Origin: SHZL01 sp031362985
GTDB lineage: Bacteria > Pseudomonadota > Gammaproteobacteria > Xanthomonadales > SZUA-36
Length of the DNA: 64,000 nt
NCBI GenBank assembly: GCA_031362985.1
Contig: JANLTO010000133.1
Coordinates: 1-64,000 of the forward strand
Direction of reading: 5' to 3'
This document shows positions 8,449 to 18,027 of the stretch, piece after piece; positions within the stretch are counted from its first letter, which is position 1, and every line of letters begins with the position of its first letter. The position numbers and the translations under genes were made by a program. The notes under the pieces are model-generated. The model was not told the origin of the DNA. It saw nothing but the letters and a program-made list of their open reading frames with translations, and ran no database searches.

Positions 8449-10950
8449 TCACGCGTGCTGTTTGTGCGCCGGCACAGCCGTGGATTTGCCTTCATTGCGG
8501 TACATCAACCAGCGAACCAGTGCGGGCAACATGACGATGGCGCCCACCATATTGGCGAGAAAAGAAAACACCAGCAAGGCACCTAAATCGGCCTGGAACT
8601 GCAGGGCTGAGAACATCCAGGTCCCCACGCCCGCTGCCAGGGTAAAGCCGGTAAAGATAACTGCACGACCAGTCAATCGTAGCGTACGGTGGTAGGCCTC
8701 CTCCAGGGGATAGCCCTCCTTCAACAGAGTGTCCATCTTTTGGTAAATGTAAATACCATAATCCACGCCGATACCGACGCTGAGGGCAACGACCGGCAAG
8801 GTATTGACTTTGAGCCCTATGCCGTACATTGCCATCAGTGCCTCCGTTAAGGTCGAAACCACAACCAGCGGCAACACAATACAGATCGTACCCAGCAGGG
8901 AGCGGAAGATGATCAGGCAGAGCAGTATGATCGACGCATATACCAAGGCGAGCATGGGTCTTTCAGAGGCCGCGATGTCTTCATTGGTAGCGGCCATCAC
9001 ACCCACGTTGCCAGTAGCCAGTTGAAAGCGCAATTTTGCTTCGGTTACTGGCTCGTCCGTGCTGGCGACGTCTTCCAGCGTTTTGCTCTCGAGCCGGAAA
9101 GCGACATCCTCCGCGTGCAACTCTTCGCGGAGTTCCTTGACCTTGGCGACGACCCGGGCAATGGTTTCTGCGCGGTGATCGGAAGTGAAAACCAAAATAG
9201 GAATAGCGCTGCAATCGCTGTTTAGCAAACCGGTATCGGTGTCTATGCCTCCAAGTGCCTGCCTCATCACGTAATTGTCACGCGGCAAAACACGCCAATT
9301 GAGGCTGCCTTCGTTCCAGCCGGCGTTGACGACCTTGGCCACCATGGGCAGGGTAATAACTTTCTGCACGCCTTCCAGGTTGCGCAGTTGCCAGGCGAAC
9401 CGGTCGATGCTGTCCATGACTTCGTAGCTTTCGGTACAGGCGTCCGGGGTCGTTTCTGCAACAATAGTCAGCAGATCAACGCCCAGTGAGAATTCCTTCG
9501 AAATCAGGAGGGCATCCTGGTTATAGCGGGCTTCGGGGCGTAATTCAGGGACCCCAACTTCCGAGTCCCCTATCTGCATGTCTTCTGCTTTCCAGTAGCC
9601 GACAACAAAAAGCAATGCACCAGCGACGATGACCCACATGGCGCGTTTCGGTTCGGTAAAGCTGGTGAGAAAATTCCAGAATGGCGAATCACCCTGGGCG
9701 TTGAGCAGCAGTCTCTGGCGGAATTTTTTCGGGTTACGGATTTTTACCCATGACAGCAGGACTGGCAGGAGGACCAGGTTGGTCAGGATGATGGCTGCGA
9801 CTCCGAGACTGGCTGTGATGGCCAGTTCCTGGATGATGCGGATAGAGATGAAAAGGATCGTGAGGAACCCGATCACATCGGCAATCAGGGCAACAATACC
9901 CGGGGCCAACAGCCTTTTTATGGCCTCGCGTGATCCATGCATCGATGAACGGTGCGGAATGAGGTCTACGTCTGTTACGCCTTCACGCGCCCAGTCATCA
10001 GGTGTGCGTCCACCGAACTTCTTCTCCACAATCCACGCGCTGATTTTCTGCACGCCATGGCTGACGCCGATGGCGAATATAAGGAAAGGTGTGAGAATGT
10101 TCATCGGGTCGAGGCTGTAGCCCAGCAGGCTGATTGTTCCCATTTGCCAGATTACCGCAATCAGGGAGCAAACCAGCGGCAAGACAGTCAGCCAGACGGA
10201 GCGCGAATAAATGTAGAGCAATATCGCCGTTATGATAAATGCGATCAGGAAAAACCAGACCACGGATTTGGCACCATCCGAAATGTCACCCACAATCTTG
10301 GCAAAACCAATAATGTGTACTGAGTAATCATCATTTTCAAATTCGGTGCGAATGGCCTCAAGTGTTGCCGCCACCTCGCGGTAATCCAGTTTTTCACCGG
10401 TGATTGGGTCTTCTTCCAACAAGTTGGCCCAAACCATGGCGCCGGAAAAATCATTTGCAACCAGGCGTCCGACTTCTCCTGATTTGACGATATTTGACCG
10501 TACGCGGTGGAACATCTCGGGCGATGCAGAGAAATCGGAAGGAATTACGTTTCCGCCAGCAAAACCATCCTCGACAATCTCCACGAACCGGACATTCGGA
10601 GTAAAAATTGAGCGAACACTGGCGCGGTCGACACCCGGGATGAAAAACACCTGGTTGGTAATGGCTTCAAATTTTTCAAAGAACTCCGCTGTAAACATTT
10701 CACCATCTCTGGCCACAAGTGCGACCAGGACGCGATTTGCCCCCCCGAATTCCTTTTCGTACTTCAGAAACGTTTCCATGTACTCGTGATTGAGCGGCAA
10801 CTGTTTCTTGAACCCCGTTTCAATCTTGAGTTGGGACATGGAATAAAGCATGAACACAGTGATAATCAGGAACACGCTCACCAGCGCATAGCGATAATTG
10901 ATGAGGAAGGTGGCAAAATCGTGCAACCGGTCTGTGGATTTGGTGATCAT
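8449..10950 (-). CDS. RND/MMPL-family inner-membrane transporter
   Basis: An 833-residue RND-superfamily permease. There is a transmembrane helix at about 21-38, then a periplasmic domain, a cluster of helices from about 230 to 400 (including VVWFFLIAFIITAILLYIYS and IFAIGVSHGVQ), a second periplasmic domain, and a C-terminal cluster containing SVGIGVDYGIYIYQKM. This duplicated layout resembles the MMPL/HpnN-type exporters rather than the 1000-residue tripartite drug pumps. It overlaps the YCF48-like gene upstream by 4 bases (ATGA, 10947-10950) and ends a five-gene cluster with DUF1329, DUF1302 and a lipase, which suggests movement of a lipid or other hydrophobic substrate across the envelope. 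Substrate unknown. Confidence 0.85.
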   Translation of the reverse strand: MITKSTDRLHDFATFLINYRYALVSVFLIITVFMLYSMSQLKIETGFKKQLPLNHEYMETFLKYEKEFGGANRVLVALVARDGEMFTAEFFEKFEAITNQVFFIPGVDRASVRSIFTPNVRFVEIVEDGFAGGNVIPSDFSASPEMFHRVRSNIVKSGEVGRLVANDFSGAMVWANLLEEDPITGEKLDYREVAATLEAIRTEFENDDYSVHIIGFAKIVGDISDGAKSVVWFFLIAFIITAILLYIYSRSVWLTVLPLVCSLIAVIWQMGTISLLGYSLDPMNILTPFLIFAIGVSHGVQKISAWIVEKKFGGRTPDDWAREGVTDVDLIPHRSSMHGSREAIKRLLAPGIVALIADVIGFLTILFISIRIIQELAITASLGVAAIILTNLVLLPVLLSWVKIRNPKKFRQRLLLNAQGDSPFWNFLTSFTEPKRAMWVIVAGALLFVVGYWKAEDMQIGDSEVGVPELRPEARYNQDALLISKEFSLGVDLLTIVAETTPDACTESYEVMDSIDRFAWQLRNLEGVQKVITLPMVAKVVNAGWNEGSLNWRVLPRDNYVMRQALGGIDTDTGLLNSDCSAIPILVFTSDHRAETIARVVAKVKELREELHAEDVAFRLESKTLEDVASTDEPVTEAKLRFQLATGNVGVMAATNEDIAASERPMLALVYASIILLCLIIFRSLLGTICIVLPLVVVSTLTEALMAMYGIGLKVNTLPVVALSVGIGVDYGIYIYQKMDTLLKEGYPLEEAYHRTLRLTGRAVIFTGFTLAAGVGTWMFSALQFQADLGALLVFSFLANMVGAIVMLPALVRWLMYRNEGKSTAVPAHKQHA

Positions 10951-11933
10951 GGCTCCACCCCTACAACGTCCTGCACTGGATAGAAATAGTAACCATCTTC
11001 ACCCACCAGCAGGAACTTTCCTCCCTCCAGCCCAACAACGCCTGAAAAATCCACTCCACTGGGGTGCTCGTGATAAGCAAACCCATCGCCCCCGTCGTTT
11101 TCGAGAATTGTGCCGCTGTTGCCCACCAGCAAAACTTTCCCATCCTGCCCAACCGCTCCTCCCAGCAGGGTTCCTTCGGTTTGGCTATCCAACTCTTCCC
11201 AACTGATACCTGCATCACAACTTCGTATCACGTTTCCACGCAAACCAAAAAACAACACGCATGACCCGCCTGTTGATACTGCACCGAACATTGACCCCTG
11301 GTAGGTCAGGTTCATGTTTTCCCAGGTAGCGCCCCCGTCAACACTGCGATAGGAAAAGCCACCTTCACCAGCGATCAGCAATACATTGTCGGGAAGCCCG
11401 ATGATGGCATTCAGATGCGCATCATCCTCACCATTGACGCTACTGTCCTGCCAACTTTGACCGCCATCCAAAGTTGTTAGCATCAGCCCGTATGCCCCTA
11501 TGGCCAAGCCACTGTCTGCATCCCTGAAATACAAATCCAGGATGGGCTGCTGGCGTTCCGGATCAAAATATTGCCGTGTCCAGTTATTGCCGCCATCTCC
11601 GCTCGTGAGAATGACGGAATCGTGGCCTGCCGCCCACAAGCGGTCACCCACGGAAAAAAGACTGGTCAGGGCGGAACGGGTAGGAACGGTCTCGGCCTGA
11701 CGCCAGGTCTTGCCTTCGTCATCAGACAAAATGATGTGCCCGCGTTCACCGGCTGCGATGATCCGATCTCCCGACTTGATCACCGCCAGCATTAGCGAGT
11801 GTGCGGCAAGTGGCACATGCTCTGCGTAAACGATATCAAGATCTTCTTCCTGCGCCACCGTAGCCGCCATTGACACGGAACCGCACAAGCCCAAGGCAAA
11901 AAGAACAAGCACAGTGATGGAAATTCTGGTCAT
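10947..11933 (-). CDS. YCF48-like exported beta-propeller protein
   Basis: A 328-residue protein with an N-terminal signal peptide (MTRISITVLVLFALGLCGSV, cleavage near SMA-ATV). It has repeated sialidase/BNR-type blades of the form S/T-x-D-x-G-x-x-W: SDDEGKTW, TSGDGGNNW, TTLDGGQSW, RSVDGGATW, RSCDAGISW. This is the pattern of the photosystem II assembly factor YCF48/HCF136 family. Proteobacterial copies often sit beside DUF1302, DUF1329 and RND genes, as here, and may be periplasmic scaffolds for that system. The stop overlaps the RND start by 4 bases. No photosynthesis gene is nearby, so a photosystem role is not implied. Confidence 0.85.
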   Translation of the reverse strand: MTRISITVLVLFALGLCGSVSMAATVAQEEDLDIVYAEHVPLAAHSLMLAVIKSGDRIIAAGERGHIILSDDEGKTWRQAETVPTRSALTSLFSVGDRLWAAGHDSVILTSGDGGNNWTRQYFDPERQQPILDLYFRDADSGLAIGAYGLMLTTLDGGQSWQDSSVNGEDDAHLNAIIGLPDNVLLIAGEGGFSYRSVDGGATWENMNLTYQGSMFGAVSTGGSCVLFFGLRGNVIRSCDAGISWEELDSQTEGTLLGGAVGQDGKVLLVGNSGTILENDGGDGFAYHEHPSGVDFSGVVGLEGGKFLLVGEDGYYFYPVQDVVGVEP

Positions 11934-12000
11934 GGCAAGAATCCGAGAAAGTCGATCATTAAACGCCGAACTGACAGCAGCTACCGATACCTTTACCAGG

Positions 12001-12029
12001 CAGAAAGGCCAGCTTTGCTGGCCTTTCTG
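12001..12029 (-). terminator. hairpin between DUF1329 and YCF48-like genes
   Basis: Perfect 13-base inverted repeat, CAGAAAGGCCAGC and its complement, with a 3-base loop, lying 6 bases after the DUF1329 stop. The minus-strand 3' side ends CCTTTCTGCC, so the U-tract is weak. It could be a partial terminator or an mRNA-stabilising hairpin that sets different levels for the two halves of the cluster. Confidence 0.55.
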
Positions 12030-12035
12030 ATTTCA

Positions 12036-13400
12036 TTAACGTACGCCGCGAGTGCGTAAAGCCTGGGGCGTGAATTCGCCCGGATTCAAATCCACATTGA
12101 AGGTGTTAACCGGCATAGTGTTATCGAATCCCTGGCCTACGTAACGGCCGGATTGCAAGTCGTAGTGCACCTCTATGGTGGACCAGAACGTCGGTACATC
12201 GTAGTAGTTGATGCAATGTGCTTCCGACGAGCGCCATAACTCGAGGCGCGCATCGTAATGGTCAACCAGCACGATCTGGTAGCTGTCCTCGTCGAGGTAG
12301 AACGTGCGTTTTGGATTGATGTGGCGCATGCCCGGTTTGAGGTTGGCCTCTACGATCCAGACGCGATGCAGTTCGTAACGCATCAAGTCCTGGTTGAGAT
12401 GGCCCGGGCGTACAAAATCATCGTACTTGATACCTTCTGCGTGGGCGCCGTAGGAATTATAGGGTACATACATCTCTTTTTTGCCAATGATTTTCCAGTC
12501 AAACCGGTCCATCGAGCCATTGAACATATCGGTCATGTCATTGGTGCGCAAACCATCTGATGCCGTGCCCGGATTGTCGTAGGCTACGTTGGGGGCGCGC
12601 CGTACCCGTCGTTGCCCGGGGTTGTAAATCCAGGCCTGGCGCGGCAATACCACCTGGTTCATGGTTTCATGCACCAGCAGGATGTTACCTGCAAGGCGGG
12701 CCGGCGATTCCACATCCTGGAAAAAGTACAGCAGGATGTTGTTTATGCTTTCACTGGTTTCACCCTCCTTGTAGTACAAGCCCAGCAACTCTTCGCGAAT
12801 CACCACTACTGAAAACTTGCCATCAGCCGTTGGGGCAATCTGGTTGTTGTAACGTACACCACCAATGCCTTTGTACTTCAGTTTATGGTTCCAGATGAGT
12901 TCATAGGCGTTTTCCGGGAAAGGAAAAGGGAAACCCTCGGCGGCATTGACCACGCCTTCCCCATTACCCGTCAGTTCGGCGGTTTTGCCATTGGCGGCCG
13001 TCATTTCGTAGGTGCGTTGCGGGAATGAGGCAGAACGCCTGGTCTGATAGACATCCATGAAATAGGTGTTGGGATACTTGGCGAACATGCCTTTTTGGCC
13101 TTCGCTCAACTGGTCGGCATATTGCTGGTAGTTTGCCCCGGTAATGCGAAACTGTGGCTTGTCATCCGGCCATGGGTTTTGTTGGTGGTCACCCGGCTTG
13201 TATTCAGGCGGAGCCTGCGTGATTCCCCCGGTCCACTCCGGAATCGTTCCGGCAGCGTTGCCGGCCCGCTCAGAACCCATGGGAGTTAAATCGCCGCTTA
13301 AGCGTGCAATTTCGTCGGGTTTAGCCCCGGCACACACCGGGCCCGCTGCAAGCACCAAGCCAACACAAGCTGACAGCGTATATTTGTTCATCGTGCGCAT
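12036..13400 (-). CDS. DUF1329 periplasmic protein
   Basis: A 454-residue exported protein with signal peptide MNKYTLSACVGLVLAAGPVCA and the characteristic DUF1329 N-terminal block DLTPMGSERAGN followed by GTIPEWTGG. DUF1329 proteins are thought to have a LolA/LolB-like fold able to hold hydrophobic molecules; function is not established. The ATG at 13400 has GGAG six bases upstream. It starts 15 bases after the DUF1302 gene ends, so the two are co-transcribed, the usual pairing for these families. Together with the RND gene it probably forms a trans-envelope route for a lipid-like substrate (inference). Confidence 0.9.
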   Translation of the reverse strand: MRTMNKYTLSACVGLVLAAGPVCAGAKPDEIARLSGDLTPMGSERAGNAAGTIPEWTGGITQAPPEYKPGDHQQNPWPDDKPQFRITGANYQQYADQLSEGQKGMFAKYPNTYFMDVYQTRRSASFPQRTYEMTAANGKTAELTGNGEGVVNAAEGFPFPFPENAYELIWNHKLKYKGIGGVRYNNQIAPTADGKFSVVVIREELLGLYYKEGETSESINNILLYFFQDVESPARLAGNILLVHETMNQVVLPRQAWIYNPGQRRVRRAPNVAYDNPGTASDGLRTNDMTDMFNGSMDRFDWKIIGKKEMYVPYNSYGAHAEGIKYDDFVRPGHLNQDLMRYELHRVWIVEANLKPGMRHINPKRTFYLDEDSYQIVLVDHYDARLELWRSSEAHCINYYDVPTFWSTIEVHYDLQSGRYVGQGFDNTMPVNTFNVDLNPGEFTPQALRTRGVR

Positions 13401-13415
13401 GTGATTCTCCGGTGA

Positions 13416-15293
13416 TCAGAATGAGTAACGGACGCTGGCAGCAACAAAATCCCGGTCCTCAAGAAGGTTAAAGAGGCCGGCGCCAAAGTACGTGGTATAC
13501 GACAGGTCAAATACCCACGCCTGCAAATACAGGGCTGAAATTCCAACGGTCAATTGTTTGCGATGTTCTATAAACGAGCCGCCGGGGCCCGGCGTGGTCC
13601 CGCTGATATCCTGTGCCCAACCAATGGAGGGAGCCACTGTGACCGCCGTGCCAAAAGCATTGAAATATTCCGCTCTTGCGGCCATGCGATAGCCCCAGCT
13701 GAAGTCATCGGCAAAACCACCAATCTGCGTTAACGGGTTGCGGAAATAGCCATCCTGGTAGTCCGGTCCGCCACCGGTGTCGGTGCCATCACCGTTAAAC
13801 CGCAACGTATCCTGCGATGGCAGGTTCGGAACAAAATTGAACCCCACTTCAGCTGCCAGGGAAATTTGTCCGGCTTTAAGGAAATTCTCCGGGCCAAAGA
13901 CTTTGGTCGTAGTGAACTGGGTCTGCCACATGTCGTACCTGCCGTAACCCTGGATATACTCGCCCGGGGCGTAGTCGCCCAGCTGGCTGTAGAAACGGTT
14001 GGCAGGTGCAGGAATGAGTGGATTCAAGGGCGTAAGGCCGGCGAACAGGATTTCTACATCATCGATTTGCAGAGGCGCGTTGGGCCGGTAGCTGACTTCG
14101 CCACTGAACGACCACTCCGCGATGGACGTGTTGAAGCTTGCCCCCCACAGATGAATATCCTCAGGGTACTCTGTCCAGTAACGGCCGCTGCTGGGTGCCG
14201 TCGTGGTGATGGACCGGCCACTGATTAGCGGCAGTCGGCTGTGGTAATTGAGGTAATAAAAGCCGAATTCCGTGCCACCGAGGTTCTCGGCGTAATAGCG
14301 TAGCGCAGCGCCGTACTGCCCGCTGTCCTTGGGCTGTACCGAAGGATTGCGCGGGAAGGAGCCCTGACAGCCGGCTCCAACCAGTTGCGGTGGAAGCGGA
14401 CTGTCGGATGTCGCATAGCCAGCAGGGCCGCTCAGGCAAACCTGCTCGTACAAATCCGGATTGGTCACGGGCTGTGGCAGAGTGCCAAAGCCCAGCATGG
14501 CATAGGCAGCACCCGGGGTGGCAATATCATTGGTAGCGAAATAGGAGCCGGCCGGGTCCGGATTCGTCTTCTTCCATTGAAAAATATACAGGGGCTCAAT
14601 GGAAAGGTTTTCGGTTATGTCGAAATTACCCCAGATCATGGGAATGCCGATAAAGGCTTCTTTGAGTTCCGCACCCGCTACGCGCAGCCTGGATACGTCT
14701 ACCGGGTTAATTACGTTGATGCCATTCTGGATGAAGGTGGACTCACCCCAACTCACTACCTGCCAACCCAAACGCCAGTTAGCGGTGTTCTCGCCTAGAG
14801 TGTTTTCCCCATAAACATAGGCATCCAGCAAGCGGATGTCTGAACCGACCAGGTCTTGTGCCCGTTTCGACAGGAAATCCTTATCGGCATTCTCAAAATC
14901 ATAGAACGCCGTGCCGCGCACGAATGCTCCGTAATTGCGCCAGTTGATATCCAGTTCGGAAGTAATTTTTATAGCATTGGAAACCAAGTCACCGCTGTCG
15001 CCGTAATTCAGATCGCCGTCGTCGCTGTTGACCGACCAACGGCCCAGCGCCTCTTGTTGGCCGGCGTTATTCAGCAGAAATGCAGTCGGATTAAACACCG
15101 ACTTACCAACGTTGTTGTCATTGACGCTGCTGACGCGCACGGCGGCACCATAACTGATGGTTGTGTCAAAATTGCCGGTCCATTCCCCGTCTTCGCTGGA
15201 GAATTCAATCGCCATGGCCTGGGTGGATACGACGCCCAGTAGCATCGACGCAAAAGACCATGAAAGGGCCGTTCTTTTCCAGTTGCTTGCCAT
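13416..15293 (-). CDS. DUF1302 outer-membrane beta-barrel protein
   Basis: A 625-residue DUF1302-family protein: signal peptide MASNWKRTALSWSFASMLLG ending at TQAMA, then IEFSSEDGEWTGNFDTTISYG, a family-typical start. Alternating polar/aromatic strands follow, and the protein ends in VAASVRYSF with the terminal phenylalanine expected of an outer-membrane barrel. An in-frame start 78 bases upstream would overlap the lipase stop and add non-signal sequence, so the ATG at 15293 was chosen. It lies between the secreted lipase (44 bases upstream) and DUF1329. Likely the outer-membrane channel or receptor of this cluster; substrate unknown. Confidence 0.88.
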   Translation of the reverse strand: MASNWKRTALSWSFASMLLGVVSTQAMAIEFSSEDGEWTGNFDTTISYGAAVRVSSVNDNNVGKSVFNPTAFLLNNAGQQEALGRWSVNSDDGDLNYGDSGDLVSNAIKITSELDINWRNYGAFVRGTAFYDFENADKDFLSKRAQDLVGSDIRLLDAYVYGENTLGENTANWRLGWQVVSWGESTFIQNGINVINPVDVSRLRVAGAELKEAFIGIPMIWGNFDITENLSIEPLYIFQWKKTNPDPAGSYFATNDIATPGAAYAMLGFGTLPQPVTNPDLYEQVCLSGPAGYATSDSPLPPQLVGAGCQGSFPRNPSVQPKDSGQYGAALRYYAENLGGTEFGFYYLNYHSRLPLISGRSITTTAPSSGRYWTEYPEDIHLWGASFNTSIAEWSFSGEVSYRPNAPLQIDDVEILFAGLTPLNPLIPAPANRFYSQLGDYAPGEYIQGYGRYDMWQTQFTTTKVFGPENFLKAGQISLAAEVGFNFVPNLPSQDTLRFNGDGTDTGGGPDYQDGYFRNPLTQIGGFADDFSWGYRMAARAEYFNAFGTAVTVAPSIGWAQDISGTTPGPGGSFIEHRKQLTVGISALYLQAWVFDLSYTTYFGAGLFNLLEDRDFVAASVRYSF

Positions 15294-15336
15294 GTCAATC
15301 AACCTGTGTGCGGGTACAGTTGTCGCGGTTCTCGGC

Positions 15337-17613
15337 TTATTCACTTGCAGCTTCTCCCTGTTGCACGACAATGCTCATTGGCTCAATCGAGATATTTTCC
15401 AGATCGGCTCCTGCTGCTACCACCAGACTGGCCACCATGCTGGTGTCAGTCGTGGCCCCGGCAGAGGCAGCCTCGCTTTCAGCAGAAATCTCCTCTTGCG
15501 CGACCGGTACTAACACGCTGGAATTACTAACCTGCACGTAGGTTCCCAGGGAAGCTATGAAAGACGCCATCTGGCCTTGCATCTCGGCGGTCGATGCAGG
15601 TGCTGCTGCTGGGCTAAGCAATGAGCTGTGTATCGCCGGCGGCAGGAAGCGCGCGACCGCACGCAGACCGGCAGGGTTGGCCTGGCTGCTGCTGTAGCTG
15701 AGCAAGCTCATCAGCCTGTTCAGTCCCTCGTTGCCGGCCATGGGCGAGCCAGGCACGACATTGGGCACCGTGTTGTCGTTCACGATTTCGCCGTGGATGA
15801 GCGGAATGCGCGTGACGGCTTCTGCAGCCCAGCTTGCGGGATCGGCACTTCCGAGTACGGTCTGACCGACGAGCATGAATTGCTCGAATTGCGGCGTGCC
15901 CGGCAAAACGCCCCTGGCGGCCAGGGCAGCGCGAATCTGAACGCCGAAAGCTCCGGCCTCAGCCGTTCTGAGTAAAACTGCACCGGCTGCGCTGTAATAG
16001 GCGCGGGACACCGTTGGCTCGACTGCGAGGAAGCCGGTCGCGGTAAAGGTACCAAAGGACTGGGCGACCGCGGCAACGTTCATGCCATTAAGGTCCGGGA
16101 TCGCATCCCCGTCATAGCTGACATTTTGCAAGCTGACCGCCAGGGTTGAAAAGTCCACCTGCGCCTGGCGAATGTTGTCACGCACTGCGCGCATATTACC
16201 CAGGTTGAAGAAACTGGCGCCGGACGCATCCTTGATTCCATCCGGACCAAAAGCCCCGGTTGTATTGTTGAAATAGTCGGCATCGAACGTGCGCTCATTG
16301 GCAATGGGGCCAAATGGTGTGTTCTCGATATAGAACGGCGCGAGTTGCGGCGCTACATCAGGCACCACGCCATGCAACGGCTGGTCAATAGCAATGCATG
16401 CATAGCCAACGCTGGCGAGGGCATCGGCAATGGCCAGCATGTCGGTGCGGTTGCGTGTAATACCGTGGATATAGATCACCACCGGCCAGCCCCCTGCGGG
16501 TTTGGTGAAGCCGGAATTGGCATTAGGCACAGTGAGTATGAATGGAACGGTCTGCGTACCGGTCAGTACCGGAAATGGATTGGCAATTGTGACATTGGTC
16601 GAGGTCGGATCGAGGCCAAACTGGTTGAACGGCGGAACATAACCACCAGGTGGCGCATTCCAGAAATCAGTTAATGGCGCGATCGGGTTCGCTGCCGAGG
16701 GAATCCCTGAATAATAAGGAAGCGTAATTACCCCAATGACGATATTCGCCAGTCCGAAACCACCGACTGCGGAAGTATTCAGGCCGGTGGGGCCGGCCAA
16801 CATCGGCATCGGTGCTGCAATACTGCGCAGCAATTTCAAGGTGGGAGTGATGGATTGAGTCTGCACCGTCCAGCTCAGCACGATGTCATCCGGGTTGATT
16901 CCCTTGCTGGCCGCGTTCAGTTCCATCGACTGGGTTATCTGGCGTAAAGGCTCCAACGCTCGCGCGGTGGCGTCGTCCAGCAATGCATAGGTGCTGTGCC
17001 CATTGGCATCCACCCAGGGGGTGCGGCGCTTGGCGAGGAAGTAGGTGGAATCCGGGGTGGCGTCGTTGCCGGCCGTGTCCCGGATGCTATTGGTCAGCAC
17101 GGCCATGTAACTGGAGTATTGCTTCAGCGGCTTCAAGGGAACGATGGCAACCGAATTGCCGCTGGCGACGGCAACGAAGTCCACGCCTGGGATCAACTCA
17201 GCCACAATTCCGGTGACCACCAGGAATTGCTGGGTAGTAACCTGGAACACTCGCACGCTTTGGCCGGGCACTACCGAAGTCGGGTCAATGGGCGCCGCTA
17301 CCCTGGCGCCATTTACAAAGCCTGCCACCCATTTTTCGGTGGTGCTGAAACCATCCAAAGCGCTCAGGGCAACTGCCGGGTCGCCGATATTTGCCGGATT
17401 CGCAACCGGTGGATTCAAGGTCAGATCCTTGGTACCGGTGAACAACAAATTGTGTGGGAAAGGTAACTGGCCGGCCGATGGGTTGAATACGGCCGTCATG
17501 ATCCCGGTGACGGTGCTGCCGTTCTTGTTCTTACCAGTATAAGGTGATGCCACCAGGGTTTGGGTGACAAACAGTGAGGCGAAAATAAGGAAAATCAGAC
17601 GTTTATTAATCAT
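15337..17613 (-). CDS. secreted or surface lipase, Pla-1/cef (VolA-like) family
   Basis: A 758-residue exported alpha/beta-hydrolase with N-terminal signal peptide MINKRLIFLIFASLFVTQTL and an Ig-like N-terminal region (FNPSAGQLPFPHNLLF; SYMAVLTNSIRD) typical of the Pla-1/cef and VolA lipases. The oxyanion segment is VIYIHGITRNRTD (about 380-391). The nucleophile elbow is AQSFG (S519), a variant of the usual G-x-S-x-G. GAGGG sits five bases before the ATG. VolA in Vibrio releases fatty acids from extracellular lysolecithin for uptake. Here the enzyme heads a cluster of putative lipid-handling envelope genes, so lipid hydrolysis coupled to uptake is a reasonable inference. The C-terminal 60 residues are low-complexity. 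Confidence 0.82.
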   Translation of the reverse strand: MINKRLIFLIFASLFVTQTLVASPYTGKNKNGSTVTGIMTAVFNPSAGQLPFPHNLLFTGTKDLTLNPPVANPANIGDPAVALSALDGFSTTEKWVAGFVNGARVAAPIDPTSVVPGQSVRVFQVTTQQFLVVTGIVAELIPGVDFVAVASGNSVAIVPLKPLKQYSSYMAVLTNSIRDTAGNDATPDSTYFLAKRRTPWVDANGHSTYALLDDATARALEPLRQITQSMELNAASKGINPDDIVLSWTVQTQSITPTLKLLRSIAAPMPMLAGPTGLNTSAVGGFGLANIVIGVITLPYYSGIPSAANPIAPLTDFWNAPPGGYVPPFNQFGLDPTSTNVTIANPFPVLTGTQTVPFILTVPNANSGFTKPAGGWPVVIYIHGITRNRTDMLAIADALASVGYACIAIDQPLHGVVPDVAPQLAPFYIENTPFGPIANERTFDADYFNNTTGAFGPDGIKDASGASFFNLGNMRAVRDNIRQAQVDFSTLAVSLQNVSYDGDAIPDLNGMNVAAVAQSFGTFTATGFLAVEPTVSRAYYSAAGAVLLRTAEAGAFGVQIRAALAARGVLPGTPQFEQFMLVGQTVLGSADPASWAAEAVTRIPLIHGEIVNDNTVPNVVPGSPMAGNEGLNRLMSLLSYSSSQANPAGLRAVARFLPPAIHSSLLSPAAAPASTAEMQGQMASFIASLGTYVQVSNSSVLVPVAQEEISAESEAASAGATTDTSMVASLVVAAGADLENISIEPMSIVVQQGEAASE

Positions 17614-18027
17614 TTTTGCCCTCGTAACCTGCGCAGTGATGAGTTCACCTACTGAAAGTTTCGGCTAACGCTACCGCACGGAGAACCAGGGTCGCGTGGG
17701 ATCAGCGACTGATTTATCCCCGGAAACCAGCGGGCAATTGATAGCCGAAAACTACTCTGACGAAAGTATCATACGCCAACGTACGGGAAAACGCTCAGGC
17801 GCTCTGGCACCCGCTTGGCTTGCCTTGATTTGAGTCATTTAGCCGCCAGAAACTGACCGCCATATGACCACCGTGTGCAGTGGGCCATGCACTGTCAGTC
17901 GTGGGAAAGAGCGCTTTGTCGCAATCTGGTGTCATCTTGCCGATTAAACCCAATTCAAGCAGTGTTTTGCTGCCTGCCTGGCCTATAATCCGCGCGGTTG
18001 GTGATAAGCCAATATTGCGAGAAGATC
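17614..18027. other. divergent intergenic region, lipase cluster / methyltransferase
   Basis: 414 bases between divergent genes. On the plus side TATAAT occurs at 17984-17989 without a good -35. On the minus side TATGATACT (about 17765-17773) is a possible -10 for the lipase cluster. Only a short inverted repeat (CAGTG/CACTG near 17878-17895) was seen, with no protein or RNA gene. Confidence 0.5.
17984..17989 (+). promoter_or_regulatory. -10 element of the methyltransferase gene
   Basis: Perfect TATAAT 39 bases before the ATG at 18028. No clear -35 lies at the right spacing (17961-17966 reads AGTGTT), so the promoter is weak or needs an activator. It argues against the earlier TTG start at 17998. 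Confidence 0.4.

Noticed and set aside
8379..8495. N-terminally longer leader ORF starting at 8495
   Set aside because: The extension would run into the RND coding end and upstream of the candidate promoter; starts at 8402 or 8426 remain possible.
10947..11933. Photosystem II assembly factor
   Set aside because: YCF48-like repeats occur in many non-photosynthetic proteobacteria; neighbours are DUF1302/1329/RND genes.
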